NCBI GenBank assembly: GCA_937138495.1
Contig: CAKZPE010000050.1
Coordinates: forward strand, 1-64,000
DNA from: an uncultured Oceanospirillaceae bacterium
Lineage (GTDB): Bacteria > Pseudomonadota > Gammaproteobacteria > Pseudomonadales > Balneatricaceae
Reading direction: 5' to 3'
Length of the DNA stretch: 64,000 nucleotides
Shown here: positions 54,376-63,128 of the stretch, piece by piece
How positions within the stretch are numbered: the stretch's first letter is position 1
Layout: every line of letters begins with the position of its first letter
The notes under the pieces: model-generated
The model's input: the letters and a program-made list of their open reading frames with translations, nothing else
What the model was told of the DNA's origin: nothing
Database searches by the model: none
Made by a program: the position numbers and the translations under genes

Positions 54376-54404
54376 TTGTCATGCCTGGGGTCATTAGTTA
54401 GTAT
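54376..54404 (+). promoter_or_regulatory. Sigma-70-type promoter of the WaaE-like gene
   Basis: TTGTCA (54376-54381, 5/6) and TAGTAT (54399-54404, 4/6) are separated by 17 bases and lie 37 bases before the GTG start at 54441. Confidence 0.4.
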
Positions 54405-54440
54405 TATCGGGATTACATTCCTTCCTGGTTGCAACCCTCT

Positions 54441-55208
54441 GTGAAAAACATTTCATGTGTCATTATTGCTAAAAATGCCGCCGGTTCCCTGCCGAAAACA
54501 TTGGATTCGTTGGCGGATTTTAGCGAGGTCGTAGTATACGATAACGGTTCAGCCGATGCTACGCAGGCGCTTGCCAGTCAGTATCCGAATGTGAAGCTGG
54601 TGTGCGGTGAGTTTCTGGGCTTTGGTGAAACTAAAAATCATGCCGCGTCCTTTGCCAGTAATGACTGGATTTTATCTCTCGATGCCGATGAAGTGGTAAC
54701 GCCTGAGCTATTAGCCGCAATCTCTTCACTCGAACTGCAGCCTGAGCGCGTGTACCGTCTGGTGCGGGTGAATTATTACCGTAACCATGAGATTCGTTAT
54801 TGCTGGAAGCAGGAGCATATTACCCGTCTTTATAACCGGAGCAGGACTGGCTTTAACGATTACAAAGTCCATGAGTTTGTATTGGATGACGGATTTGATG
54901 TGGTCGTTATGGACGGTATTCTGAAACACTATCCCTATACCAACCTGAGTGATTTTTTACAAAAGGCTGACCGTTATTCCACACTGTTTGCACAGGAACG
55001 TCGCGGTAAAAAAAGTTCTTCACCTGCGAAAGCGGTATTAAGTGCCTGGTTCTCGTTTCTGAAGAAGTACCTGTTTAAGCTGGGGTTCCTGGACGGTTAT
55101 CCCGGACTGGTTATTTCTGTTTCCCATATGATGACAAACTTCTATAAGTATCTGAAACTGTACGAAGCTAACAAAGACCGCTCCGAATCCCGGAAATCTG
55201 AGGTATAA
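54441..55208 (+). CDS. GT2 glycosyltransferase, WaaE/KdtX-like
   Basis: 255 residues. GT2 fold: ISCVIIAKNAAGSL (about 4-17), VVYDNGSADAT (about 33-43) and the metal-binding DADE in ILSLDADEVVTPE (about 77-89). The C-terminal half (HEFVLDDGF, LKHYPYTNLSDFLQKADRYS) is that of WaaE-type beta-1,4-glucosyltransferases acting on heptose I. GTG 54441 gives the usual N-terminus; an earlier TTG at 54429 is less likely. The ribosome-binding site is weak. The GT4 gene follows after one base. Confidence 0.88.
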   Translation: MKNISCVIIAKNAAGSLPKTLDSLADFSEVVVYDNGSADATQALASQYPNVKLVCGEFLGFGETKNHAASFASNDWILSLDADEVVTPELLAAISSLELQPERVYRLVRVNYYRNHEIRYCWKQEHITRLYNRSRTGFNDYKVHEFVLDDGFDVVVMDGILKHYPYTNLSDFLQKADRYSTLFAQERRGKKSSSPAKAVLSAWFSFLKKYLFKLGFLDGYPGLVISVSHMMTNFYKYLKLYEANKDRSESRKSEV

Positions 55209-55209
55209 C

Positions 55210-56238
55210 GTGAAAAGGATTGCACATTTAAACTTTGCTAAGGGCTTTCGGGGCGGTGAGCGTCAGACCCTGTTGCTGATAGAGGCATTGTCGGCACGCG
55301 GTTATCAGCAAAAACTGTTTGTACGTCACGGATCTGAACTGGCGGAGCGTTGCCAGTCGGTTCCGGGGTTGTCGATCATTGCGTTAGGTAAGCCTTATAT
55401 CGCCGGCTGGCGGGCCTTACGGGATGCAGACTTACTGCATGCCCATGAGACCAAGGCGGCTCAGGTTGCCTGCCTGATGAACTGTCTTTTCGGGAAAAAA
55501 TATATTGTCACCCGGCGGGTGGATAATACGATTAAAGATAACTTCTTTACCCGAATGATGTATGCCCGTGCCAGCAGAAGTGTGGCGCTCTCCTCTGTGA
55601 TCCGGGATATGATTCTGGAGCGCTCTCCTAATGCAAAAGTGGATGTTATTCCCAGTGCCGCGACGCATTTTTCACCGGATCAGGAAACGGTAGCAGCCCT
55701 GCGTGAACGTTTCTCTGGTCGCTATCTGGTCGGTAATATTGGTGAATTGGATAATACTCATAAAGGTCAGCGTTTTCTGATTGAGGCTTTTAAGGCACTT
55801 CCGCAGGATGTGCCCTATACCCTGATCCTGTTAGGTAAAGGTAAAGATGAAGAGGCTTACCGGCAGCAGGCAGGGGGCATGGATAACATTGTTTTCGAAG
55901 GATACGTGAATAATGTCGGCGACTATATTGCCTGTATGGATCTGTTTGTGTTTCCTTCACAGAATGAAGGTTTAGGCTCTGTTCTGCTGGATGTGATGGA
56001 GCAAAAAGTACCGGTTATCGCATCAAATGTTGGGGGGATTCCTGACATTGTCACACATGAAGAAACCGGGTTGCTGGTTGCGCCGGGGGATTCCCGGGGG
56101 CTGAGTCGGGCAATACAGCGTCTCCAGGGAGATACAACGCTGTCCGGTTTGCTGGCAGAGCAGGCAAGCCAGCAGTTACCGTTATTTTCAGTAACCGCGA
56201 TGGCGGGTTCTTATGAGGTTTTATATGCACAGGTGTAA
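55210..56238 (+). CDS. GT4 glycosyltransferase
   Basis: 342 residues of the GT-B fold. The N-terminal domain opens RIAHLNFAKGFRGGERQTLLLIEAL and the C-terminal domain has VGNIGELDNTHKGQRFLIEAFKAL (about 175-198), FPSQNEGLGSVLLDVMEQKVPVIASNVGGIPDIV (about 254-287, the EX7E region) and ETGLLVAPGD. It adds a sugar to the growing core or O-chain; donor and acceptor are unknown. The GTG start at 55210 has GAGGT a few bases upstream and lies one base after the WaaE-like gene. Confidence 0.88.
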   Translation: MKRIAHLNFAKGFRGGERQTLLLIEALSARGYQQKLFVRHGSELAERCQSVPGLSIIALGKPYIAGWRALRDADLLHAHETKAAQVACLMNCLFGKKYIVTRRVDNTIKDNFFTRMMYARASRSVALSSVIRDMILERSPNAKVDVIPSAATHFSPDQETVAALRERFSGRYLVGNIGELDNTHKGQRFLIEAFKALPQDVPYTLILLGKGKDEEAYRQQAGGMDNIVFEGYVNNVGDYIACMDLFVFPSQNEGLGSVLLDVMEQKVPVIASNVGGIPDIVTHEETGLLVAPGDSRGLSRAIQRLQGDTTLSGLLAEQASQQLPLFSVTAMAGSYEVLYAQV

Positions 56239-56317
56239 TTAAGTAAGTAACTGATTTTTAATCGTATGGTTATTACTCTTAATACATCAATGTATATATC
56301 GTAAGTTGAGATTTTTG

Positions 56318-57067
56318 ATGAAAATATTTGTAATTAGCTTAAAGCAATCAATAGAGAGGCGGGAGGTTGTTCGTCAAATGCTTGATGAGGATGGCGTCTC
56401 TTTTGAGTTTTTTGATGCAGTTGATCTAAGTGCTAGTGATATATATAGTCGATATAATAAAAAAGAAACTCTGAAAAAGAAGGGATACGTTCTTACAGAT
56501 GCTGAGTTAGGCTGTTTTGCAAGTCATCGAGCTTTATGGCAGAAGTGTATAGATTTAAAAGAACCTTTGCTTATTTTAGAGGATAATTTACTGCTTAATA
56601 GCAGTATTAGTAATAGCTTAAGCTTATTAAAGTGTAAGGTCGAAGAACTTGGTATTATTAAACTGGGTAGTATGTTTGATTACGATTATTATTCTGTTCT
56701 AAAACTGAATGAAAAGTTTGAGATTATTAAGTATAAGAAAGGAACCTCAGGAACTTCTGGTTATATTATTTCACCTAAGATTGCTAAACAGTATTTAGAT
56801 TGTAGTTCATGTTTTTATCAGCCTGTTGATGATTTAATGGAAAATGAGTGGTTGACGAGCATACCGCTTTACTCAGTTTATCCAAGTATAATCTCACGTC
56901 GGGTTACTAAATCCACTATTGGTAATAGGAAAGATAAAAGAAATATAACTCCTTTAATGAAAATAAGATCTGAGATGTATCGGGGAGTTTATCGATTAGG
57001 AAGGTTTATGTTTAATGTTAAATTTGTATTAAAAATAAAGATAAGAAATTTTTTTAAAAATGTTTAG
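56318..57067 (+). CDS. GT25-family LPS glycosyltransferase
   Basis: 249 residues. Family 25 features: MKIFVISLKQSIERREVV at the start, FFDAVD (about 31-36), LTDAELGCFASHRALWQK (about 58-75), and GTSGTSGYIISPKIAK (about 140-155). The metal-binding motif, usually LEDD, here reads LILEDN (about 85-90), so the second Asp is replaced. Relatives transfer galactose or other sugars to LPS (LgtB, Lex2B and similar). ATG 56318 is the first methionine of the recognisable domain. The gene is AT-rich and overlaps the next gene by 8 bases. Confidence 0.83.
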   Translation: MKIFVISLKQSIERREVVRQMLDEDGVSFEFFDAVDLSASDIYSRYNKKETLKKKGYVLTDAELGCFASHRALWQKCIDLKEPLLILEDNLLLNSSISNSLSLLKCKVEELGIIKLGSMFDYDYYSVLKLNEKFEIIKYKKGTSGTSGYIISPKIAKQYLDCSSCFYQPVDDLMENEWLTSIPLYSVYPSIISRRVTKSTIGNRKDKRNITPLMKIRSEMYRGVYRLGRFMFNVKFVLKIKIRNFFKNV

Positions 57068-58280
57068 GTTATTTATGCTAAATGTAAAGCGTTTTGATTT
57101 TGTGTCTTTTCTTGTTTTTTTACCTTGTGCCTGGGTGTTTTCTGGTCTTTTCTCTTCTTCCAGTGGTCGAAAGCAAATTGGAGTAATGATATTAATTTCT
57201 GTGATCTTATCGATATATAGATTTGGTAAGGGGAAAGATACTTTTAATGTTATTCTAAAGAATAAAATAATTTGGTTTTTTTTAGCTATTTTTTTCTATG
57301 GAGTTGGTAGCTATTTTACAATTGGCTATAGTAATAGTGTTTTGGTAAGTATGTTTTTTATGTTGACTCTTGTGCTGTTCTTACCAAAGAGTCTTTGTAC
57401 TAAGAATAATATGATGGGACTGGTGCTGTTAGGTTCACTATTTGTTTTTATATCCGCAGTTTATTATTCAATTGTTCTAGGCCAGGGGCGTAGTGGCTGG
57501 GGTATCAATGTTATTCCTTTTACAACGTTTTCAGCCGTTTTAGCTGTTTTTTCATTAGTTTTTATGTGTGTTGAAAAAACAAAAAAAACACGGATTATTT
57601 ATGTTTTATGTTTTAGTCTTGCTTTCTTGTCTATACTGATAGGCCAGTCAAGAGGTGTTTTTTTAGCATTATTTGTGTCAGGTGTTGTTTCGTTTTTAAT
57701 TGTTTTTGATTGGAAGAGTTTTAACAAAAAATATGCGATAGCGGCAGCTTTTTTTATCTTTTCTTTAGGTCTGATCGTTTATCCTAAAGTTGATTCTCGG
57801 ATAAATCAGACACAAGCTGAATTTGTAAGAATAGCAGACGGTGATTATGGCAGCTCTATTGGGCTAAGGATTAAGATGTGGTCGGCGGCGATAGAGTTGT
57901 CTAAAGTGTCTCCTCTTTTTGGGTTAGGTAAAGGCTATATGGACGAGTTTTTAAAAGTGTATGCTAATACCGATGATCCGACTATGCAGCCCTTAGTTCG
58001 TTATGAACCTTCGCACTTTCATATGCAGATCTTAACAACACTTGTCAAAAGAGGCTGGGTAGGATTAATTTTATTATTATTACCGATTTTTTATATTTGC
58101 TATCATCTTTATAGATATAGAACACTGGGCGGGATTTTGTCATTTTCAATGGTGATGGTTTATGTCGTAGCTGGCTTGACTGATAATCCATTTGGTCATG
58201 GACAATTAACAATGTTGTTTTGGTTGAATTCTTTTTACTTGCTTAATAATCCTGCTTTTGATCAGCTATATAAAACTTAA
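57060..58280 (+). CDS. Second O-antigen ligase/polymerase-like membrane protein
   Basis: 406 residues with about ten to eleven helices. GQSRGVFLALFVSGVVSFLIV (about 196-216) and a periplasmic loop with GLRIKMWSAAIELSKVSPLFGLGKGYMDEF and RYEPSHFHMQILTTLVKRGWVGL (about 311-333) place it in the Wzy_C/O-antigen ligase superfamily. It shares this layout with the gene at 50415 but is AT-rich and clearly divergent. It probably acts as the polymerase or ligase specific to the inserted sugar pathway. The start overlaps the GT25 gene by 8 bases. Confidence 0.83.
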   Translation: MFRLFMLNVKRFDFVSFLVFLPCAWVFSGLFSSSSGRKQIGVMILISVILSIYRFGKGKDTFNVILKNKIIWFFLAIFFYGVGSYFTIGYSNSVLVSMFFMLTLVLFLPKSLCTKNNMMGLVLLGSLFVFISAVYYSIVLGQGRSGWGINVIPFTTFSAVLAVFSLVFMCVEKTKKTRIIYVLCFSLAFLSILIGQSRGVFLALFVSGVVSFLIVFDWKSFNKKYAIAAAFFIFSLGLIVYPKVDSRINQTQAEFVRIADGDYGSSIGLRIKMWSAAIELSKVSPLFGLGKGYMDEFLKVYANTDDPTMQPLVRYEPSHFHMQILTTLVKRGWVGLILLLLPIFYICYHLYRYRTLGGILSFSMVMVYVVAGLTDNPFGHGQLTMLFWLNSFYLLNNPAFDQLYKT

Positions 58281-58302
58281 ATCGCTTCCAAACTGAAATT
58301 AC

Positions 58303-58320
58303 ACAAATAATATTGTGTGT
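58303..58320. terminator. Weak AT-rich hairpin between the second ligase and the LtaS-type gene
   Basis: ACACAA and TTGTGT arms with an AT loop, between convergent genes. No proper T-run follows on either strand. Confidence 0.3.
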
Positions 58321-58365
58321 ATTGTTTGATGTTTGTTATTGGATTTTTATTAGAGTCCTCAATTT

Positions 58366-60279
58366 TCATGGCTGCTTGAGTGGCGCATACAGTGTGTTAT
58401 TGATCAGTCCGTTGTTGTAATACTGAATCAGCGCCTTGGTATAGTCTGTCAGTGGGGCTTTTTTAATGTCACTGGCAGGCGAGCCATTAAAGGGTAACAG
58501 CTCCTGTTGACTGAAGTCCTTTGAGCTTACCAGGACCTGATCATCCCGGATAAGGTAGTACTGATTGTTATCCTGGAAGAACGCGAAAGGCTCCTGTACC
58601 GGAGAGAGTAAGCTGGTACTGAATGGCAGCAACTGATCGAAGTACTTATGCTGCAGGCCTAAATAATCCAGAATTGTGGCAGGGATATCGGTGTGCTGCG
58701 CAATCCTTTGACTGCGTTCCGGCTGAATCTTACCAGCCGGATGGTATAGCACGATGGGTACCTGATGCCGGCCCAGCGCCGTATTGTATTTGAGCTTGCT
58801 GCCTTTCGCGGTATGGTCTGCGGTGATTACAAACAGCGTGTTGTCATACCAGGGCATCGTGGCCGCTTTTTTGAAGAATTTCTCCAGTGCAAAGTCCACA
58901 TAGCCGAGCAGTTCATGTATGGGCAGTTCACCTTTTTGGAACTGACCTTCATATTTAGCCGGAACTTCATATGGGTTATGCGAGCTTAAGGTGAAGATTC
59001 CCGCGATAAAAGGTGCTTGTAGCTGATTGATTTTATCAGCTGAAAAGCTCAGGAAAGGCTCATCGTATATTCCCCAGCTGCCGTCAAAATCTTCCTTATG
59101 CGGATATTCACTCCGCCCATAGAAATGTTCAAATCCGAGCCGTTTGGTGATGGAGTCGATATACATGCTGCCGTTGTTCGCCCCATGGAAAAAGGCGCTG
59201 TCATAGCCTTCCTGTTGCAATATATTACCGATTCCAATGAGGTTGCTGCTTTGATAGGACGAGCGCACATAAGGCACTTTGGTGAAGTTAGGTAAGCCTG
59301 CAATGATCGATGGTAGGGCGTCGATAGAACGTCGGCCATTGGCGTACGCCTGATCGAATACCAGGCCTTTTTGCATCAGGCTTTGTAAAAACGGCGCATA
59401 ATTTTGCGGATTATCTTCCAGATTTAAGTATTCCATGGAAAAGCTTTCAAGGATGATCAGCACGACATTGTCTTTAGACGGTGCTTCTTGCTGAGCAGGT
59501 TCAGCTCTGTGCAACGCCTGGTATGCCAGCTCATCATCGCTGTAGTAGCTGACTTTACTCAGGCTTTTCTGGCGCTGTCGCATCAGCATGAAAGGAGTGT
59601 TTAATACCAGGTTGCCAACGGTGGCGTCAGGCCAGGAAAATGCGTGAATCGGTTTTAGCTGTTTGGGCCCTGTGCTGCCGCGGCCAAGTGCTGCGGTAAT
59701 CAGTACCAGTAACAGGCAGTAAACAAAACGGAAATACCAGCGGCTGTTACTTTTGGTACGTGCGACTGCCGGTTGCAGGATGTACTGGCTGGCGATGAGA
59801 ATAATCAGGCCAATAATAACCATGTACCAGTATTGCGTCAGCAACTGGATACTCTGGTTTTGTAAGTCACCGGCAAAGCTCAGTACTTCCATCCCTGAAC
59901 GGCGGCCGGTAAATGGAAAGTACACGCTGTCCATCAGATTCAGGGCGACGACCAGCAGGCTGGCGAACAGAATGTAGAAGCGGCTGCTGGCCCGTAATAG
60001 TTTATTCCAGCGAAATACGTACATAGGCATAGCGACCAGTAACCAGGGGCTCAGGATGAGCATTACACTGACAAGGTCAAAGCGGATGCCGTGTACAAAG
60101 GCCAGGGCAATGTCTTCAGTACTGCTAAGTGCGAATGTTTCCTGATTCAGCAGGAAAAAGCACAGGCGCATAAAGCCGGACAACAGTGTTAACCCCAAAA
60201 CTGAAATCAGAAAAATGCGTGGCAGGGATGGGCTGTTCCGGGTCTGTTCCCGGGATGTACTGTGTGCGAATAATTTCAT
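58366..60279 (-). CDS. LtaS-family sulfatase-fold phosphotransferase
   Basis: 637 residues: five N-terminal helices (to about 205) and a periplasmic domain. VVLIILESFSMEYLNLEDN (about 272-290), the nucleophile region ANGRRSIDALPSIIAG (about 311-326, a Ser or Thr-type position read here as Ser), FTLSSHNPYEVP (about 428) and ITADHTAKGSKLKYN (about 489-503) are family motifs. It is a different subgroup from the other two sulfatase-fold proteins in this locus. It is downstream of the lipid A acyltransferase gene on the minus strand, with a 5-base gap. The role is probably phosphoglycerol or phosphoethanolamine transfer to the envelope; acceptor unknown. Confidence 0.85.
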   Translation of the reverse strand: MKLFAHSTSREQTRNSPSLPRIFLISVLGLTLLSGFMRLCFFLLNQETFALSSTEDIALAFVHGIRFDLVSVMLILSPWLLVAMPMYVFRWNKLLRASSRFYILFASLLVVALNLMDSVYFPFTGRRSGMEVLSFAGDLQNQSIQLLTQYWYMVIIGLIILIASQYILQPAVARTKSNSRWYFRFVYCLLLVLITAALGRGSTGPKQLKPIHAFSWPDATVGNLVLNTPFMLMRQRQKSLSKVSYYSDDELAYQALHRAEPAQQEAPSKDNVVLIILESFSMEYLNLEDNPQNYAPFLQSLMQKGLVFDQAYANGRRSIDALPSIIAGLPNFTKVPYVRSSYQSSNLIGIGNILQQEGYDSAFFHGANNGSMYIDSITKRLGFEHFYGRSEYPHKEDFDGSWGIYDEPFLSFSADKINQLQAPFIAGIFTLSSHNPYEVPAKYEGQFQKGELPIHELLGYVDFALEKFFKKAATMPWYDNTLFVITADHTAKGSKLKYNTALGRHQVPIVLYHPAGKIQPERSQRIAQHTDIPATILDYLGLQHKYFDQLLPFSTSLLSPVQEPFAFFQDNNQYYLIRDDQVLVSSKDFSQQELLPFNGSPASDIKKAPLTDYTKALIQYYNNGLINNTLYAPLKQP

Positions 60280-60284
60280 AGTCT

Positions 60285-61202
60285 TTACTTATAGAGCTTT
60301 GACTTGCCGTCAGGCTGAGTTTTAAACCGTTTATGCACCCACATGTACTGGCTCGGTGCTTTTCGAATGCTGGATTCAAGTGCTTCGTTGATTAGCCGGG
60401 CATCTTCAGTTTCATCTCCGGACGGGAAGTTTGTTACCCGGCTGACTTCCAGCGTATAGCCTTTATCATCAACGTTTCTGAGGCAGCTCAGGAGTAACAG
60501 CGGAGAACTGTTTAGCCGGGCAATTTTTGTTGTTGCTGTAATGGTTGCTGCAGTTTGACCAAAAAAGGGTACAAATACTTTATCTTTACTGGTGATATCC
60601 TGATCGGGTGCGTACCAGATGCAGTTGTTTTTACGCATGTGGCGCAGCATCAGCCGGGTTTTTGAGCGTTCCAGTGGTTCACTGAATCGCTGCCGGCCTT
60701 TGAAGAAGAACATTTCCAGTAAGGGATTATTGTGCTTCCGGTATAAGGTGCTGACCGGGCGGCCGTAAAATGAAAATAACAGGCCACAGAGGTCTATATG
60801 GGAGTAGTGCCCGCCCATGAGAATAACGCCATTATTTTGCGCCAGTGCATCATCAAGAATGTCAGCACCTTTCAGGGTGGTGATACTGCGGAAAAATGCT
60901 TCGGAGCCCCAATAAGCCCAAGCCATTTCTATCAGGCCAATACCGTTATTCTGAAAAACTTCACGCACCATCTGCTGCTGTTCAGCATTGTTCAGTTCTT
61001 TAAAACATAAGCGGATATTGACCTCAGTAATGTGTCTTCTTTTGGGTAAGACTTTATACAGTAGGTTACCGATACCGCGGCCAATAGTGATGCCGGCTTT
61101 GAAAGGAAGCAGTGCGGTGATTCGCAGCAGACCGATCATTAGCCAGACCGGCCAGTACTTTGGGGCTAAAAAATTGCGCCAGGTTAGTTCTTTGTTATCC
61201 AC
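60285..61202 (-). CDS. Lipid A biosynthesis acyltransferase (LpxL/HtrB family)
   Basis: 305 residues. Late acyltransferase of lipid A synthesis at the inner-membrane cytoplasmic face. N-terminal hydrophobic segment (about 18-45), the catalytic HX4D in GGHYSHIDLCG (His near 134), YAPDQDITSKDKVFVPFFG (about 199-217) and the closing SQYMWVHKRFKTQP are typical. Which chain it adds (LpxL, LpxM or LpxP position) cannot be told. It is the upstream partner of the LtaS-type gene (5-base gap) and divergent from msbA, a sensible neighbour since MsbA exports the product. Confidence 0.9.
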   Translation of the reverse strand: MDNKELTWRNFLAPKYWPVWLMIGLLRITALLPFKAGITIGRGIGNLLYKVLPKRRHITEVNIRLCFKELNNAEQQQMVREVFQNNGIGLIEMAWAYWGSEAFFRSITTLKGADILDDALAQNNGVILMGGHYSHIDLCGLLFSFYGRPVSTLYRKHNNPLLEMFFFKGRQRFSEPLERSKTRLMLRHMRKNNCIWYAPDQDITSKDKVFVPFFGQTAATITATTKIARLNSSPLLLLSCLRNVDDKGYTLEVSRVTNFPSGDETEDARLINEALESSIRKAPSQYMWVHKRFKTQPDGKSKLYK

Positions 61203-61331
61203 AAACCACTCAGTTACTGTAAAATTGGCAAATCAAAAGGTCCACTATTATAAAGTTGGCCTGTCAATAACACTAGTACGTCTCGGTTTTTTGGCCGGTA
61301 TGTGAGCTTTTTTGAGTGAAGGATTTGCGCG

Positions 61332-63128
61332 TTGGCGAATAATCAGAGTGGCCTTGGAATTTACTTACGCCTGATAAGCTATATCAGGCCTTATATCTGG
61401 GCATTTGCAGTCAGTGTTTTTGGATTCCTGATTTATGCCGGTACCCAGACTGCCGCCGCCAAGTGGCTGGAAGTTTTTGTTGATGCCATTGAAAACGGAC
61501 AGTACGAATACCGGGGGTATCTGGCCGCCGGTATTTTGCTGGTGTTTTTTGTCCGTGGCGTCGGCGCGTTTCTGGGTAACTACGGCTTAACCTACGTGGC
61601 CCGCTACGTGGTGCATTTTCTTCGCCGGGATCTGTTTAACCGCCTGTTAGTGTTGCCAAGCGATTTTTATCATCAGAATTCATCCAGTGATCTCCTTGCC
61701 CGGCTGACGTATAACGTTGAGCAGGTCACCGGTGCTGCAACGAATGCACTTAAAATTGCGATCCGTGAAGGTCTGACAGTGATCGGCCTGTTCGGTTATA
61801 TGCTTTATCTTAACTGGAAGCTGACATTGCTGTTCGTGGTGATTGGCCCGCTGGTCGGTGCCGTTGTAGGTGCTGCTTCGAAACGGATGCGCCGTATCAG
61901 TAAAAATGTGCAGGGCAGTGTGGGGGATATTACAGCCTCGGCAGCCGAAGCGATTAAAGGCTATCAGGTGGTACGGATTTTTGGTGGCACGGAGTCAGAA
62001 AAAAAGCGCTTTGAAAAAGCCAGCCAGCACAACCGTCAGCAGTTTATGAAGATGGTCGTGACACAGTCAGTGACGACACCTATCGTGCAGATGCTGGTGG
62101 CCGGCGTCATTGCAATACTTACCTTTCTGGCCATGGAGCCGAGTCTGGTACAGCAGATGTCTACCGGACAGTTTATTGCGTTTATTTCTGCCGCTTCGCT
62201 GATGGCGAAGCCAATACGGCAACTGACTGAAATCAACGCGACGGTGCAGAAAGGCCTGGCGGCGGCACATAGCTTATTTGAAGTAATTGACAGCGATGCT
62301 GAAAGGGATACCGGTCAGCATTCTGTCGAACGTATTCAGGGTCGGATTACCTTTAAAGGGCTTGGATTTAAGTACACTGAAAGCCCCCGGAAGATTTTGC
62401 AGAATATAAATCTGGATATTCAGCCCGGCGAAACCATTGCTTTAGTGGGCAAGTCCGGCAGTGGCAAGACAACGCTGGCGAATCTGTTACCCCGTTTTTA
62501 TGACCAGACATCTGGTGAGTTGCTGGTTGATGATATTCAGATCGGAGATATTCCCCTGACAGACCTTCGCCGGCAGATCGCGCTGGTAAATCAACAGGTC
62601 ATGCTGTTTGAAGGTACTATTGCCCAGAATATTGCGTATGGTGCGCTGGCAGAACATTCAGAAGAGGCTGTTCTGGCTGCTGCGGAAGCGGCGCATGTGA
62701 TGGAGTTTGCCAATAACCTGCCAGACGGTCTGGATACGATGGTCGGTGAGAACGGTATGTTGCTTTCCGGCGGGCAGCGACAGCGAATTGCTATCGCCAG
62801 AGCGATTCTCAAAGATGCTCCTATTCTGATTCTGGATGAAGCGACATCTGCACTGGATACTCAGTCAGAACGGCATATTCAGGATGCGCTGGAAAATGTG
62901 ATGCGTGGGCGAACCACTTTGGTTATCGCACACCGTTTATCCACCATTGAAACCGCCGACCGTATTTTAGTGATGGATGCCGGTCAGGTAATAGAGCAGG
63001 GCACTCACCGGGAACTGCTCAGTAAGCAGGGTGTCTATGCCAGCCTGCACCGTATGCAGTTCAGCGAGCAACAAAACGCGGCAGAAGATGACCGCTCAGA
63101 TCAGTCTACACAGGATACTAATTCATGA
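61332..63128 (+). CDS. msbA: Lipid A export ATP-binding/permease protein MsbA
   Basis: Homodimeric ABC exporter that flips core-lipid A across the inner membrane. The 598 residues have a six-helix permease domain (about 20-320) and a nucleotide-binding domain with Walker [21 protein letters not shown] (about 374-393), Q-loop NQQVMLFEG, signature [14 protein letters not shown] (about 478-491), and Walker [13 protein letters not shown]. The start codon is TTG 61332, with AAGGA eight bases upstream; no better start exists. A polar tail ([16 protein letters not shown]) closes it. hldE begins in its last codons (4-base overlap). Confidence 0.95.
   Translation: MANNQSGLGIYLRLISYIRPYIWAFAVSVFGFLIYAGTQTAAAKWLEVFVDAIENGQYEYRGYLAAGILLVFFVRGVGAFLGNYGLTYVARYVVHFLRRDLFNRLLVLPSDFYHQNSSSDLLARLTYNVEQVTGAATNALKIAIREGLTVIGLFGYMLYLNWKLTLLFVVIGPLVGAVVGAASKRMRRISKNVQGSVGDITASAAEAIKGYQVVRIFGGTESEKKRFEKASQHNRQQFMKMVVTQSVTTPIVQMLVAGVIAILTFLAMEPSLVQQMSTGQFIAFISAASLMAKPIRQLTEINATVQKGLAAAHSLFEVIDSDAERDTGQHSVERIQGRITFKGLGFKYTESPRKILQNINLDIQPGETIALVGKSGSGKTTLANLLPRFYDQTSGELLVDDIQIGDIPLTDLRRQIALVNQQVMLFEGTIAQNIAYGALAEHSEEAVLAAAEAAHVMEFANNLPDGLDTMVGENGMLLSGGQRQRIAIARAILKDAPILILDEATSALDTQSERHIQDALENVMRGRTTLVIAHRLSTIETADRILVMDAGQVIEQGTHRELLSKQGVYASLHRMQFSEQQNAAEDDRSDQSTQDTNS

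Larger units (their letters stand above)
56239..58365. other. AT-rich two-gene insert in the LPS locus
   Basis: From just after the GT4 gene to just before the LtaS-type gene the base composition shifts sharply to A+T (for example only 10 G or C in bases 57241-57300), with AT-ending codons, unlike the flanking genes. This marks probable horizontal acquisition of the variable part of the core/O-chain locus. No integrase, IS or repeat boundary is visible. Confidence 0.8.

Noticed and set aside
61247..61267. TTGACA and TATAAT on the minus strand before the lipid A acyltransferase gene
   Set aside because: The spacer is only 9 bases, so they cannot act together as one sigma-70 promoter; either alone may still be used.
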